The notes below the pieces were generated by a model, which was given only the letters and a program-made list of their open reading frames with translations, was not told where the DNA came from and ran no database searches. A stretch of DNA of 64,000 bases from CAVVPY01 sp963750295 (GTDB lineage Bacteria; Actinomycetota; Actinomycetes; Mycobacteriales; Jatrophihabitantaceae), in the NCBI GenBank assembly GCA_963750295.1, contig CAVVPY010000005.1, forward strand, positions 1-64,000, given 5' to 3'. Position 1 is the stretch's first letter; every line of letters begins with the position of its first letter. Of this stretch, positions 33,330-41,395 are shown piece by piece. Made by a program: the position numbers and the translations under genes.

Positions 33330-35168
33330 TCAGAAGGACGCTTCCTTGACGTCCATCAGCGCGTTGTCCGTCGCCTCGGTGATCTGCCGGCGCGCGGCGA
33401 GCTCGGGCAGTACGGTCGTCGCGAAGAAGTGCGCCACGGCCGGCTTGCCCTCGTAGAAGGCCCGGTCGGCGTCGGACACCCCATTGGCATCGAGCTTGGT
33501 CAGGGCCACCGCGGCCTGGCGCAGCAGCAGGTAGCCGACCATCAGGTCGCCGGCCGACATGAGCAACCGGGTCGCATTCTGGCCGACCTTGTAGACGTTC
33601 GTCGCGTCTTCCTGCGCGCTTGTGAGCTGGCCGAACATCGCAGCCACCATGGCGCCGAAGTCCTCGAGCGCCTTCTGGAGCAGCGCGTGCTCCTCCTTGA
33701 GCCGGCCCTCGTCCTCGATCGAAGCGAGGAACGCGGTGATCTCGGCCGAGAGCGCACCGAGCGCGGCACCCTTGTTCCGCACGATCTTGCGGAAGAAGAA
33801 GTCTTGCGCCTGGATCGCGGTGGTGCCTTCGTACAGGGTGTCGATCTTGGCGTCACGGATGTACTGCTCGAGCGGGTAGTCCTGCAGGTACCCCGAGCCG
33901 CCGAAGGTCTGCAGCGCCTGCGCGAGCTGGTCGTAGGACCGCTCCGAGCCGACACCCTTCACGATCGGCAGCAGCAGGTCGTTGATCGCCTCGTCGAGCG
34001 TGCTGTCGCTGCCGTTGTGCTCACCGACGATGATGCGATCCTGCGCGGACGCGGTGTACACGACGAGCGCGCGCAGACCCTCGGCGTAGGCCTTGTTCAG
34101 CATCAGGCTGCGACGCACGTCGGGGTGGTTGATGATCGTGACGCGCGGGGCGGTCTTGTCGCCGGCCCGGGTGAGGTCAGCCGACTGCACGCGGGTCTTG
34201 GCAAAGTCGAGCGCGTTCAGGTAGCCGGTCGACAGCGTGGCGATCGCCTTGGTGCCGACCATCATCCGCGCGTGCTCGATCACCTGGAACATCTGCGCGA
34301 TGCCGTTGTGGACGTCGCCCACGAGCCAGCCCTTGGCCGGCACCTCGGCGTTCTCACCGAAGCGCAGCTCGCACGTCGTCGACGCCTTGAGGCCCATCTT
34401 GTGCTCGACGTTGGTGACGTAGACGCCGTTACGTTCGCCGAGCTCGCCGCTCTCGGGGTCGAAGTGGAACTTCGGGACCACGAACAGCGACAGGCCCTTG
34501 GTACCGGCGCCGGCACCTTCCGGGCGGGCGAGCACGAGATGGATGATGTTCTCGGACAGGTCGTGCTCGGCCGAGGTGATGAAGCGCTTGACCCCTTCGA
34601 TGTGCCACGAGCCGTCGGCCTGCTCGATCGCCTTGGCGCGACCCGCGCCGACGTCCGACCCGGCATCGGGCTCGGTGAGCACCATCGTCGCGCCCCAGCC
34701 GCGGTCGACCATCAGCTGCGCGATCTGCTGCTGGGTCTTGTTGCCGTTCTTGTAGAGGATCCCCGCGAACGGCGCGCCCGCCATGTACATGTGCAGCGCC
34801 GGGTTCGAGCCGAGCACCTGCTCGGCGACTGCCCACACCAACGCGCGCGGCACCAGCTGGCCACCGAGCTCCTGCAGGGTCTCGAGGCGCCACCACTCGC
34901 TGTCGTGCAGGATCTGGTACGACTTCTTGAACGACTCGGGCATGGTCACCGAGTTGGTGTCCGGATCGAACACCGGCGGATTGCGGTCGGCGTCGGCGAA
35001 CGAGGCTGCGAGCGGACCCTCGGCCAGCTTGGCGACCTCGGCGAGAATGCCGCGCGCGGTGTCGGAGTCCACGTCCTCGAAGGGCGCCGAGCCCAGGAGG
35101 TCGCCGGTCCCGAAGACCTCGAACAGGTTGAACTCGACGTCGCGGATGTTGCTCTTGAAGTGGCTCAT
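33330..35168 (-). CDS. Acyl-CoA dehydrogenase (long FadE-like form)
   Basis: 612 residues, typical of the long acyl-CoA dehydrogenases with an extra C-terminal domain. Visible features: VLTEPDAGSDVG and GVKRFITSAEHDLSENI (flavin/substrate region), MGLKASTTCELRFGENAEVP, and SYDQLAQALQTFGGSGYLQDYPLEQYIRDAKIDTLYEGTTAIQ, which holds the region of the catalytic Glu (YEGTT). It oxidises acyl-CoA to enoyl-CoA, passing electrons to ETF. ATG at 35168. An inverted repeat 55-95 bases upstream resembles a TetR-type operator. Confidence 0.92.
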   Translation of the reverse strand: MSHFKSNIRDVEFNLFEVFGTGDLLGSAPFEDVDSDTARGILAEVAKLAEGPLAASFADADRNPPVFDPDTNSVTMPESFKKSYQILHDSEWWRLETLQELGGQLVPRALVWAVAEQVLGSNPALHMYMAGAPFAGILYKNGNKTQQQIAQLMVDRGWGATMVLTEPDAGSDVGAGRAKAIEQADGSWHIEGVKRFITSAEHDLSENIIHLVLARPEGAGAGTKGLSLFVVPKFHFDPESGELGERNGVYVTNVEHKMGLKASTTCELRFGENAEVPAKGWLVGDVHNGIAQMFQVIEHARMMVGTKAIATLSTGYLNALDFAKTRVQSADLTRAGDKTAPRVTIINHPDVRRSLMLNKAYAEGLRALVVYTASAQDRIIVGEHNGSDSTLDEAINDLLLPIVKGVGSERSYDQLAQALQTFGGSGYLQDYPLEQYIRDAKIDTLYEGTTAIQAQDFFFRKIVRNKGAALGALSAEITAFLASIEDEGRLKEEHALLQKALEDFGAMVAAMFGQLTSAQEDATNVYKVGQNATRLLMSAGDLMVGYLLLRQAAVALTKLDANGVSDADRAFYEGKPAVAHFFATTVLPELAARRQITEATDNALMDVKEASF

Positions 35169-35222
35169 GGCTGCCTGCGTCTCCTCTTTCCCGTGCGCGT
35201 CGGCCTCAGGAAGAAATGCGGG

Positions 35223-35262
35223 GTTACTGACGAGTAACTTAAGGATATTACTCGTGGGTAAC
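35223..35262. promoter_or_regulatory. TetR-type operator candidate
   Basis: ACGAGTAA (35230-35237) and TTACTCGT (35248-35255) form an inverted repeat with a 10-base AT-rich spacer, enclosed by GTTAC and GTAAC. It is the only AT-rich palindrome near the acyl-CoA dehydrogenase start, and acyl-CoA dehydrogenase genes are often under TetR control; no TetR gene is adjacent. Confidence 0.5.
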
Positions 35263-35394
35263 TGATGCAAGATGGGACCGCTCACACCCCACGACGGTCG
35301 CCGCATGGGCGTCCGATCCGCCGACGAACAGCAGCAGCAGCAGCGCCATTGCCCAGGCGGTGACGAGGCTGAGGACGACGCGGCGCACGGACAC
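35248..35394 (-). CDS. Possible small secreted peptide, 48 residues
   Basis: A GTG at 35394 with GGAG six bases upstream opens a 48-codon frame: basic start SVRRVVLSLVTAWAMALLLLL, then FVGGSDAHA, which looks like a signal-peptide cleavage region, and a short tail with one Cys. The stop lies within the operator-like inverted repeat. No family is recognised; chance coding in GC-rich DNA is possible. Confidence 0.3.
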   Translation of the reverse strand: MSVRRVVLSLVTAWAMALLLLLFVGGSDAHAATVVGCERSHLASVTHE

Positions 35395-35496
35395 GCGGAC
35401 TCCGAACTGAGGTCACACCGGCGAAGGCGCGGCAGGACAGCTGGCTAGCTGGCTACCTGAGAGGATCGGCCGTCAGGCGCGCGTTCTGAGCCGGTG

Positions 35497-36693
35497 TCAC
35501 GGCAGCGAGCGCAGGCGCACCGTCTCGGGCAGAGCCGCGAGCTGCGCCAGCATCTCGGGGGTGAGCGCGGCGCCCACATCCGTCAGCACGTACCCCAACT
35601 CGTTGCGGGTGCCGAGCAACTGCGCCTCGACGTTGACCTTGTGCTCGGCGAACACGCCATTGATCGTCGCCATCACGCCCGGGACGTTGTGATGCAGGTG
35701 CAGCAACCGGGAGGTCTGCGGCGCCTGCGGCAGCGCGAGCCCGGGCAGGTTCACGCTCATCGAGGACGAGCCCGCCCGCAGGTAGTCGCGCAACTTGCCG
35801 GCGACGAAACTGCCGATGTCCTGTTGCGCCTCCTCGGTCGAGCCACCGATGTGCGGAGTCAGGATCACGTTCGCCAGCCCGCGCAATTCCGAGACGAACT
35901 CGTCCCCGCGGCCCTTCGGCTCGACCGGGAACACGTCGGCCGCGGCACCGGCGATGACGCCGGCCTCGATCCGCGCCCGCAGCGCCGCGTAGTCGACGAC
36001 GAAACCGCGGGAGAGATTGAGGAAGATCGCGCCGGGTTTCATGGCGGCGAACTCCCGCTCACCGAAGAAGCTGCGGTTGGACGCCCGGTCATCGACGTGC
36101 AGCGTGACGATGTCGGCCTCGCCGAGCAGTTCGTCGAGCGTCCCGCAACTGCGCGCGTTACCGAGGGCGAGCTTGTCGGCGGTGTCGTAGAAGACCACCT
36201 TCATGCCGAGGTTCTCGGCCAGCACCGACAGCTGCGTGCCGATGTTGCCGTAGCCGACGATGCCCAGCGTCCGGCCGCGCACCTCGTGCGCACCGTCGGC
36301 CGACTTGTCCCACACGCCGGCGTGCATCAGCGCGTTCTTGTCGGTCAGGCGGCGCGTCATCGAGATGATCTCGGCGAGCGCGAGTTCGACCACCGAGCGG
36401 GTGTTCGAGAACGGCGCGTTGAAGACCGCGATGCCCCGCTCGGACGCAGCAGGTAGGTCGATCTGGGTCGTGCCGATACAGAACGCGCCGACCGCGAGCA
36501 GGTCCGACGCGGCCTCGAGGACGCTGTCGGTCACGTGGGTCTTCGAACGGATGCCGAGGACGTGGACGCCCGCCAGGCGGGCAATCAAGTCGCCCTCGTC
36601 CAGGGCACGGTCGACGGACTCGACCTCGACGCCCGAGGCGGCAAGTAAGGACTCGGCGTCGGGATGGATCTGTTCCAGCAGCAGGGCGCGCAC
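35497..36693 (-). CDS. D-3-phosphoglycerate dehydrogenase
   Basis: 398 residues of the enteric SerA type: substrate region with SKTHVTDSVLEAA and ERGIAVFNAPFSNTRSVVELALAEI, NAD-binding GRTLGIVGYGNIGTQLSVLAE, catalytic-type LNLSRGFVVDY and LTPHIGGSTEEAQ, and a C-terminal ACT domain (LLHLHHNVPGVMATINGVFAEHKVNV) that mediates serine feedback. It converts 3-phosphoglycerate to phosphohydroxypyruvate, the first step of serine synthesis. The intervening ASB domain of the actinobacterial long form is absent, so this may be a second, shorter isozyme. Confidence 0.9.
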   Translation of the reverse strand: MRALLLEQIHPDAESLLAASGVEVESVDRALDEGDLIARLAGVHVLGIRSKTHVTDSVLEAASDLLAVGAFCIGTTQIDLPAASERGIAVFNAPFSNTRSVVELALAEIISMTRRLTDKNALMHAGVWDKSADGAHEVRGRTLGIVGYGNIGTQLSVLAENLGMKVVFYDTADKLALGNARSCGTLDELLGEADIVTLHVDDRASNRSFFGEREFAAMKPGAIFLNLSRGFVVDYAALRARIEAGVIAGAAADVFPVEPKGRGDEFVSELRGLANVILTPHIGGSTEEAQQDIGSFVAGKLRDYLRAGSSSMSVNLPGLALPQAPQTSRLLHLHHNVPGVMATINGVFAEHKVNVEAQLLGTRNELGYVLTDVGAALTPEMLAQLAALPETVRLRSLP

Positions 36694-36726
36694 CCCGCGA
36701 TTCTACGTAGCAGTCGACAGCGCCCC

Positions 36727-36751
36727 CGGCGCCCGCGGTGGCGGGGCGCCG
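36727..36751 (-). terminator. Hairpin downstream of the GlsB-type gene
   Basis: CGGCGCCC (36727-36734) and GGGCGCCG (36744-36751) form an 8-bp stem with a 9-base loop, 33 bases after the GlsB-type stop and just upstream of SerA. GC-rich, no T-run. Confidence 0.5.
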
Positions 36752-36784
36752 AGGGCGCTGATCGTCAGTGCGCGACCGGGACGT

Positions 36785-37063
36785 TCAGGCGCGTACCGAT
36801 CGGTTGCTGCCGATCCTGCGGTAGATCAGCAGCGCGATGATCGCGCCGATGACCGAGCCGACGATTCCGGAGGGCTGGAAGAAGCCTTCGGCCTTGTCCT
36901 TGTGGAACAGGACGTAACCGAGGAATCCACCGATGAACGACCCCACGATCCCGAGCAGGATCGTGGCGCCGATGCCCATGGGGTCCCGGCCCGGTACCAG
37001 CAACCGGGCCAGAGCGCCGGCGATCAGACCGACGATGACGATCATGAGGATGAGTCCGAGCAT
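36785..37063 (-). CDS. GlsB/YeaQ/YmgE family small membrane protein
   Basis: 92 residues with three hydrophobic segments and the family pattern GLIAGALARLLVPGRDPMGIGATILLGIVGSFIGGFLGY. ATG with AAGGAGG upstream. These transglycosylase-associated small membrane proteins are linked to stress and stationary phase; the molecular role is unknown. Confidence 0.88.
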   Translation of the reverse strand: MLGLILMIVIVGLIAGALARLLVPGRDPMGIGATILLGIVGSFIGGFLGYVLFHKDKAEGFFQPSGIVGSVIGAIIALLIYRRIGSNRSVRA

Positions 37064-37118
37064 GTGCGGGCCTCCTTGCCTGCGTTGTGCAGGGGGGGTA
37101 CCCGCAAGGGTGCGGCAG

Positions 37119-37652
37119 CTAACTGGTCGCTACCGGTGCGGCCCGACTGACCCCGATCCCGCCAGGTGTGTCGGCGCCATAGCGCGCCATCTCGCGCCCG
37201 ATGTCGAGCGCCTTGATGGTGGTCCGTCCGGCAAATGTCGCCTCGTCCAGCAACTGGGCCGGGACGATCCACGCGATCTCGAACTCCAGTCCGTCCGGGT
37301 CGCGACCGTAGAGCGACTTCGTGGTGCTGTGATCGGAGGCCCCGACGAGTGCATCGGCCTCGGCCAGCCGACCGGCCAGATTCTGCAGATCGGCCAGGGT
37401 GTCGACCTCCCAGGCCAGGTGGTACAGGCCGACGGCACCGCGACCGGCCGGCGAGGCCGCCGCGGTCGACCCCACCTCGAACAGGCCGAGGTCGTGGTCG
37501 TTCGTCGAGTCCGGCGCCCGCAGGAAGGCGGCACCGCGAAGCCCGTCGGTGCCCTCGACCGGCGTGAACCCGAGCACGTCGCGGTAGAAGGCGACGCTGC
37601 GCTGCACGTCGCGGATGTAGAGCACCGCGTGGTTGAGCCGATGGATGGCCAC
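37119..37652 (-). CDS. VOC family ring-cleavage-type protein
   Basis: 177 residues. LNHAVLYIRDVQRSVAFYRDVLGF at the N-terminus and GLYHLAWEVDTLADL plus DPDGLEFEIAW further on are the metal-binding His/Glu motifs of vicinal-oxygen-chelate enzymes of the catechol 2,3-dioxygenase/glyoxalase kind (CatE-like). Divergent from a MarR gene across 62 bases that hold a palindrome, a frequent pairing for aromatic or quinone response. Substrate unknown. Confidence 0.8.
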   Translation of the reverse strand: MAIHRLNHAVLYIRDVQRSVAFYRDVLGFTPVEGTDGLRGAAFLRAPDSTNDHDLGLFEVGSTAAASPAGRGAVGLYHLAWEVDTLADLQNLAGRLAEADALVGASDHSTTKSLYGRDPDGLEFEIAWIVPAQLLDEATFAGRTTIKALDIGREMARYGADTPGGIGVSRAAPVATS

Positions 37653-37675
37653 GAGGTCACCCTACCTCGGCTTGC

Positions 37676-37687
37676 TTGAAGATTCAA
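37676..37687. promoter_or_regulatory. MarR-type operator
   Basis: TTGAAGATTCAA (TTGAA and TTCAA arms, 2-base spacer) lies in the divergent gap between the VOC enzyme and the MarR gene, the expected place for an autoregulatory MarR site. Confidence 0.5.
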
Positions 37688-37714
37688 CTAGTTTCGGCGG
37701 GCTACCGTTTGACC

Positions 37715-38173
37715 ATGACCACCCCCCGCTGGCTGGACGACAGCGAGCAGCGCGCGTGGCGCGCCTACCTCACGTCGACGATCCTGCTGTTCGACGCGCT
37801 GGACCGCCAGCTGCAGAACGAGGCAGGCATCCCGCACGCCTACTACGAGATCCTGGTCCGGCTGTCCGAGGCCGACGGCCGCTCGTTGCGGATGAGCGAA
37901 CTCGCCGACCTCACCCTGTCCTCGCGCAGCCGGCTCTCGCACGCGGTGTCCCGGTTGGAGGAACGCGGCTGGGTGGTGCGGCGCGAGTGCGAGACCGACC
38001 GGCGCGGTCTGCTCGCCGAGCTCACCGAGGCCGGCTTGGCAACCCTGGTCGCGACCGCACCGGGCCACGTCGCCGCTGTGCGCAAGTACGTGATCGACAA
38101 GTTGACCCCGGAACAGCTCGCCGCACTCACCGACATCGGCGAGACGATCGTGACCGGTATCGCTGCGGGCTGA
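37715..38173 (+). CDS. MarR family regulator
   Basis: 152 residues with the MarR winged helix: LRMSELADLTLSSRSRLSHAVSRLEERGWVVRRECETDRRG in essence, DxR wing included. ATG start. It likely represses itself and the divergent VOC gene; phenolic ligands are common for such pairs. Its stop lies six bases from the stop of the ring-opening amidohydrolase. Confidence 0.88.
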   Translation: MTTPRWLDDSEQRAWRAYLTSTILLFDALDRQLQNEAGIPHAYYEILVRLSEADGRSLRMSELADLTLSSRSRLSHAVSRLEERGWVVRRECETDRRGLLAELTEAGLATLVATAPGHVAAVRKYVIDKLTPEQLAALTDIGETIVTGIAAG

Positions 38174-38179
38174 TCGAGC

Positions 38180-39286
38180 TCAGCCGAGGTCGACGATCGC
38201 AGCGACCGGGCCACCACCGTCGGGTCCCTGGTGCGCGGCCGAGACGCTGACGAACACCGCAGGGTCGCCGGTCACGGCAGCAGCCACACCGCCGACGCAG
38301 GCCTTGATCTGGCGGTGCCAGTGCACGTCCGAGTCGTCCAGCATCGCGTTGCGGCGCCCGCGCACCTGACCGTTCTGGCTCGCCTCACATTTGAGGAAGA
38401 CGTTCACCAGCCGGCCGTCCAAATCACTCGTCCGCGGCCGCTCGGGCAAGTCGAGTCCCGCGTCGCGGATCGCGTTCCAGATGCCGTCCTGGTCGAGCGC
38501 ATCAGTCATCACGCTGTGCCCGATGCGGTAGCGCCCGCCGATGCCGCGGGTGTTGCCGACGACGACGACCTGCGCCCGGTCGAGTTCGACGCCCGACGAG
38601 CAGGACGCGACCGACGAGTACAGGTCTCGGTTGCGCAGCACGTCCTCGTCACGAGGCATGGCGATCTCGCCGAGCGCGACGGCGATACCGAGCGCCGTCC
38701 CACCGTTGGACACATCCATCGAGGTCAGCGTGTCCTCGGTGAACACGTCGTGGCCGCGGCGCTTGGCGTCCTGGATCGTGTCGATCGTGAGCAACGGTGT
38801 CTTGGTCTGGACGTAGTGCACGTCGGCGGGGTCGTCGATTCCGGCGCGCTGCATCGCCTCGGTCACGGCCGCCGCGACCTTGGTGACCATGGCGGTGCGA
38901 CCGATGTCCTCGGGCAGGAGCACCTCGCTCATGGCGAAGCCGACCGACAGGCGCGGCTCGTCAGTGCTCGGCGCGCGCTCGGCCGGCAGCGTCGCGAAGA
39001 TCGTGGCGTGCGGGCTGATCACTCCGTCCGTCCCGCCGGACCAGACGATCGGCACCTGCTTGACCTCGTCCGCGCTGCGCGTGCCCTTCGCGACGAGCAC
39101 CTCGCGAAACGCGCGGTCGGCGATGATCCGCGTGTAGTCGTTCACGCCGCCGTTGCCCTCGGTCTTGCCGATGACTGCGATGACGCGGTCGGCCTCGATG
39201 ACGCCGTCCTCGATGAGCTTGGTGAACTCGCTCGCATCGGACACGCTGTGTAGGGGAACCTTGCGGACCTCGATGGGTTCGGGCAC
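38180..39286 (-). CDS. Ring-opening amidohydrolase (barbiturase/cyanuric acid hydrolase family)
   Basis: 368 residues, the family's usual length. The three Lys-Ser pairs are placed as in AtzD: Lys41 (IGKTEGNGG), Lys162 (QTKTPLLT), Lys299 (FLKCEAS) and Ser83 (VWSGGTDGV), Ser230/231 (CSSGVEL), Ser347/349 (VSVSAAHQGP). Known members hydrolyse barbiturate to ureidomalonate or cyanurate to carboxybiuret. Actinobacterial members near pyrimidine genes are mostly barbiturases; with an NCS2 permease and a molybdenum hydroxylase upstream in the same series I favour a pyrimidine-derived ring. Last gene of the minus-strand series; starts one base after the carbamate kinase stop region. Confidence 0.88.
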   Translation of the reverse strand: MPEPIEVRKVPLHSVSDASEFTKLIEDGVIEADRVIAVIGKTEGNGGVNDYTRIIADRAFREVLVAKGTRSADEVKQVPIVWSGGTDGVISPHATIFATLPAERAPSTDEPRLSVGFAMSEVLLPEDIGRTAMVTKVAAAVTEAMQRAGIDDPADVHYVQTKTPLLTIDTIQDAKRRGHDVFTEDTLTSMDVSNGGTALGIAVALGEIAMPRDEDVLRNRDLYSSVASCSSGVELDRAQVVVVGNTRGIGGRYRIGHSVMTDALDQDGIWNAIRDAGLDLPERPRTSDLDGRLVNVFLKCEASQNGQVRGRRNAMLDDSDVHWHRQIKACVGGVAAAVTGDPAVFVSVSAAHQGPDGGGPVAAIVDLG

Positions 39287-39287
39287 G

Positions 39288-40244
39288 TTATCGCTCCTCG
39301 GTTCTCGATGACGGGTCGTTCTCGACGATGGTTCCGGCCCGGCCGGCCACCGCGTCGGCTATGCGGTGCAGGGACGTGATGACGGCGCGGCCGCCGCGTT
39401 CGGCGAAGCGGCACGCGGCCTCGACCTTCGGACCCATACTGCCCTCGGCGAACTGCCCGGCCGCGGCGTGCCGGCGCAGTGCGGTCGCGGTGACCGTGCC
39501 GATCGGCCGCTCGGCCGCGGTCCCCCAGCCGAGCACGACCGCGTCCACGTCTGTCGCGATGACGAGGACGTCCACGTCGAGGCGCTCGGCGAGCAGCGCC
39601 GACGTCAGATCCTTGTCGATCACCGCCTCGACCCCGCGCAACGTGCCGTCGGGGTCGCGGACGACCGGCACCCCGCCACCACCCGCGCACACCACGACGT
39701 ACCCGGCGTCGAGCAGGTGCCGCGCGGCAGGGGCGTCGAGGCACTCGACCGGTTCGGGGCTCGCGACCACGCGCCGCCAGCCGCGCTCGCCGCGGTCCTG
39801 CCAGTTCTGCCCGTGTTCGATCATCACGGCGGCCTCGTCGGCCGGCAGGTAACGGCCGATGGGCTTGGACGGGTCGACGAAGTGCGGATCGTCCGCGTTG
39901 ACCAGCGTGCGCGAGACGAGCACGGCAGCCGGGCGGGTGCTGCCCCTGGCCACGAGCGCCGGCTCGAGGGCGTTCAGCACGAGCACGCCGATCGTCGCCT
40001 GGGTCTGCGCGCCGCACCAGTCCAGCGGTACGGGCGGGACGACGCTCGCGGCAATCTCGTTCTTGACCAGCAGGTTGCCGACCTGCGGGCCGTTGCCGTG
40101 GGTGAGCACCAGTTCGTAGCCCGCCGCGACCAGGTCGGCGACTGCCTGCATCGCCTCGGTGATCGCCGTGCGTTGGTCGTCGGGTCGCGCGCTGCCGTCC
40201 GGCGCAGTCATCGCGTTGCCGCCGAGGGCGACGAGAACCCTCAT
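39288..40244 (-). CDS. arcC: Carbamate kinase
   Basis: 318 residues: VALGGNAM, THGNGPQVGNLL, DKDLTSALLAERL and FAEGSMGPKVEAACRF are the carbamate-kinase motifs. It makes ATP from carbamoyl phosphate and ADP. No arginine deiminase or ornithine carbamoyltransferase gene lies in the window; instead an FdrA/DUF1116/DUF2877 set, the E. coli partner of such a kinase in allantoin use, is in the divergent operon. ATG overlaps the CoA-transferase stop by four bases. Confidence 0.92.
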   Translation of the reverse strand: MRVLVALGGNAMTAPDGSARPDDQRTAITEAMQAVADLVAAGYELVLTHGNGPQVGNLLVKNEIAASVVPPVPLDWCGAQTQATIGVLVLNALEPALVARGSTRPAAVLVSRTLVNADDPHFVDPSKPIGRYLPADEAAVMIEHGQNWQDRGERGWRRVVASPEPVECLDAPAARHLLDAGYVVVCAGGGGVPVVRDPDGTLRGVEAVIDKDLTSALLAERLDVDVLVIATDVDAVVLGWGTAAERPIGTVTATALRRHAAAGQFAEGSMGPKVEAACRFAERGGRAVITSLHRIADAVAGRAGTIVENDPSSRTEER

Positions 40245-41395
40245 CGCGTGCCGTCCTCGTTGTTTTCGGTGGCGAGCCAGTCCCGGATCGCCGGGCCGTG
40301 CTGGTCGAGCGTCGGCGGCGCGTCGTGCGTCGTGCGGCCGCCCTCGTCGAAGCGCAGCGCCGGGCCGGGCAGCGAGATCGGGCCCAGGGTCGAGTGCTCG
40401 ACGTCGATCAGCAGGCCTTGCGAGCGTGTCTGCTCCCACTCGTAGACCTCGGCCAGATCGCGCACCCGGCCGGCAGGGACGCCGAGGTCGGCCAGTTGCG
40501 CGAGCAGCGCGGCCGCCTCGCGCTGCCGGAACGCCGCGTCGATCGCGGCGTTCACGGCGTCCCGCTCGGCAACGCGTTCGGGATTGCTGGCCCACTGCGG
40601 ACGGTCGACACCGAACGCCGGCGCGAAGCGGCGCCACAGGCCGTCGCTGCCCACCGAGATCTGCAAGATGCCGTCCGCGGCGTGGAAGAGCCCGTACGGG
40701 CAGATGGACGGGTGGTGGCTGCCGGTCTGGTGGGGCACCTCACCGGCCACCGTGTAGCGGGTGCCCTGGAAGGCGTGCACGCCGACGACCGCCGCGAGCA
40801 GGCTGGTGCGCACGACCCGGCCAAGGCCGGTGCGGTCCCGCTCGTGCAGGGCCGCGACCGCGCCGTAGGCCCCGTACATGCCGGCCAGCAGGTCGGCGAT
40901 CGGGACGCCGACGCGGGTCGGCTCACCGGGCGCCGGGCCAGTGAGCGACATCAGGCCGGCCTCGCCCTGCGCGATCTGGTCGTACCCGGCTCGGTCACCC
41001 TCCGGCCCGTCGTGCCCGAACCCGGTGATGGACAGGACGACCAGTCGCGGGTTGAGCTCGTGCAGTCGCTCGGTCGAGAAACCCAGCCGGTCGAGCACGC
41101 CGGGCCGGAAGTTCTCGACCAGGATGTCGGCGCGCCGCACGAGCGCGGTGAGCGTGTCACGCCCGTCGTCGCTCTTGAGGTCGAGGACGATCGACTCCTT
41201 GTTGCGGTTGCAGGACAGGAAGTAGGTCGAGACGCCGTCCACGAACGGCGGACCCCAGCCGCGGGTGTCGTCACCCTCGGGGGATTCGACCTTGATCACC
41301 CGCGCCCCGAGGTCGCCGAGCATCATCGCCGCATGCGGGCCGGCGAGTGCTCGGGAGAGATCGACCACGAGCACCCCGTCCAGCGGACCGGTCAT
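40241..41395 (-). CDS. Class III CoA-transferase (CaiB/BaiF)
   Basis: 384 residues: GVLVVDLSRALAGPHAAMMLGDLGARVIKVE with the family's start, FLSCNRNKESIVLDLKS, and DILVENFRPGVLDRLG; the catalytic Asp is expected in the GYDQIAQGEAGLMS region, where family members have YD(L)IxQA. Moves CoA between carboxylic acids, for example oxalate/formate or malonate-like acids. Overlaps HyuB by four bases. Within a ring-degradation series it may activate the dicarboxylate left after removal of the carbamoyl group; this is inference. Confidence 0.85.
   Translation of the reverse strand: MTGPLDGVLVVDLSRALAGPHAAMMLGDLGARVIKVESPEGDDTRGWGPPFVDGVSTYFLSCNRNKESIVLDLKSDDGRDTLTALVRRADILVENFRPGVLDRLGFSTERLHELNPRLVVLSITGFGHDGPEGDRAGYDQIAQGEAGLMSLTGPAPGEPTRVGVPIADLLAGMYGAYGAVAALHERDRTGLGRVVRTSLLAAVVGVHAFQGTRYTVAGEVPHQTGSHHPSICPYGLFHAADGILQISVGSDGLWRRFAPAFGVDRPQWASNPERVAERDAVNAAIDAAFRQREAAALLAQLADLGVPAGRVRDLAEVYEWEQTRSQGLLIDVEHSTLGPISLPGPALRFDEGGRTTHDAPPTLDQHGPAIRDWLATENNEDGTR

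Larger units (their letters stand above)
35169..35496. other. Region upstream of the acyl-CoA dehydrogenase
   Basis: 328 bases between SerA and the dehydrogenase. It holds the inverted repeat at 35223-35262 and a small minus-strand reading frame (35248-35394). A short tandem GCTGGCTA lies near 35440. Nothing else was recognised. Confidence 0.4.

Noticed and set aside
39288..40244. Carbamate kinase of an arginine deiminase operon
   Set aside because: No arginine deiminase, ornithine carbamoyltransferase or arginine/ornithine exchanger genes are present in the window.
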